Source: DASVBE01 sp963770375 (GTDB lineage Bacteria; Actinomycetota; Actinomycetes; Streptosporangiales; Streptosporangiaceae). From it: a stretch of DNA of 56,321 bases. The translations under genes were made by a program, and so were the position numbers. The stretch lies in assembly GCA_963770375.1 (NCBI GenBank), contig CAVYPM010000004.1:1-56321 (forward strand), read 5' to 3'. Positions 56,293 to 56,321 of this stretch are shown here, one piece after another; the stretch's first letter is position 1; the number at the start of each line of letters is the position of its first letter. The notes below the pieces were generated by a model. It was not told the origin of the DNA and ran no database searches. It worked only from the letters and a program-made list of their open reading frames with translations.

Positions 56293-56321
56293 TCAGCGGG
56301 TGCCGCTCACCACGATGACGA
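56293..56321 (-). other. Possible C-terminal end of a gene cut by the window edge
   Basis: Leftward codons read VIVVSGTR followed by TGA at 56293-56295. The stretch is open to the window edge and has G/C-rich third positions, so it may be the end of a leftward gene, but only nine codons are visible. Confidence 0.25.

Overview
The window is very GC-rich, with strong G/C bias at third codon positions. Its genes carry Shine-Dalgarno sites of the GGAGG type, frequent GTG starts, 4-bp ATGA/GTGA start-stop overlaps and TAnnnT-type -10 boxes. Together with SigF-family sigma factors, HxlR/PadR/TetR/LuxR regulators and a type-A RNase P RNA relic, this points to a high-GC actinomycete, roughly of the Streptosporangiales/Streptomyces type; I cannot name the genus. 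About a third of the genes carry a single-base frameshift although both halves read as good protein. That density looks more like uncorrected sequencing indels than decay, so most are listed as CDS with the lesion marked.

Layout. Bases 1-8300 look like an accessory region. Three same-orientation pieces resembling the 3' end of RNase P RNA (rnpB) lie at about 4-19, 2784-2855 and 7961-8206. They bracket two cargo blocks: (A) an alpha/beta hydrolase with a LuxR-type regulator, and (B) a tight three-gene operon encoding a membrane-anchored patatin-like lipase, a gluzincin-type HExxH protein and a ComEC-like metallo-beta-lactamase-fold hydrolase. This arrangement is the best candidate here for an undescribed system. 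Bases 8.3-14.5 kb hold redox and regulatory genes: HxlR with a perfect palindromic operator, a methyltransferase, a PQ-loop protein, a degenerate-receiver/thioredoxin-reductase-like fusion without redox cysteines, a SnoaL-like protein and a quinone-type oxidoreductase.

Bases 14.7-24.5 kb hold a double-domain class III CoA-transferase, an SDR, a thiolase 3' remnant, a Cys-pair-repeat secreted protein, a GNAT/ADP-forming acyl-CoA synthetase fusion, a lipoprotein and a TMEM175-like channel. Bases 24.5-38.5 kb form one catabolic unit: amidohydrolase, a complete Dpp/Opp-type ABC importer, an amidase and a serine hydrolase in one long leftward operon; divergently a TetR regulator, a second amidase and a feruloyl-CoA-synthetase-like ligase. 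A TTGACA-N17-TCTAAT promoter with a perfect inverted repeat in its spacer sits between them. The sequence suggests import of an amide-containing compound, its hydrolysis, and CoA activation of the released acid.

Bases 38.7-42.7 kb encode membrane and secreted proteins. Bases 42.7-46.2 kb are a denD-otnK-ltnD set for four-carbon sugar acids, preceded by a perfect 16-bp inverted repeat. Bases 46.2-49.7 kb hold two full SigF-type sigma factors and a region-4-only mini sigma factor whose upstream region is duplicated from its neighbour. Bases 49.7-56.3 kb encode a GH15 glycosidase, an SDR, a HAD phosphatase, a cysteine-free HesB-like protein, a phenylacetate-CoA-ligase-like enzyme and a divergent, apparently leaderless PadR regulator.
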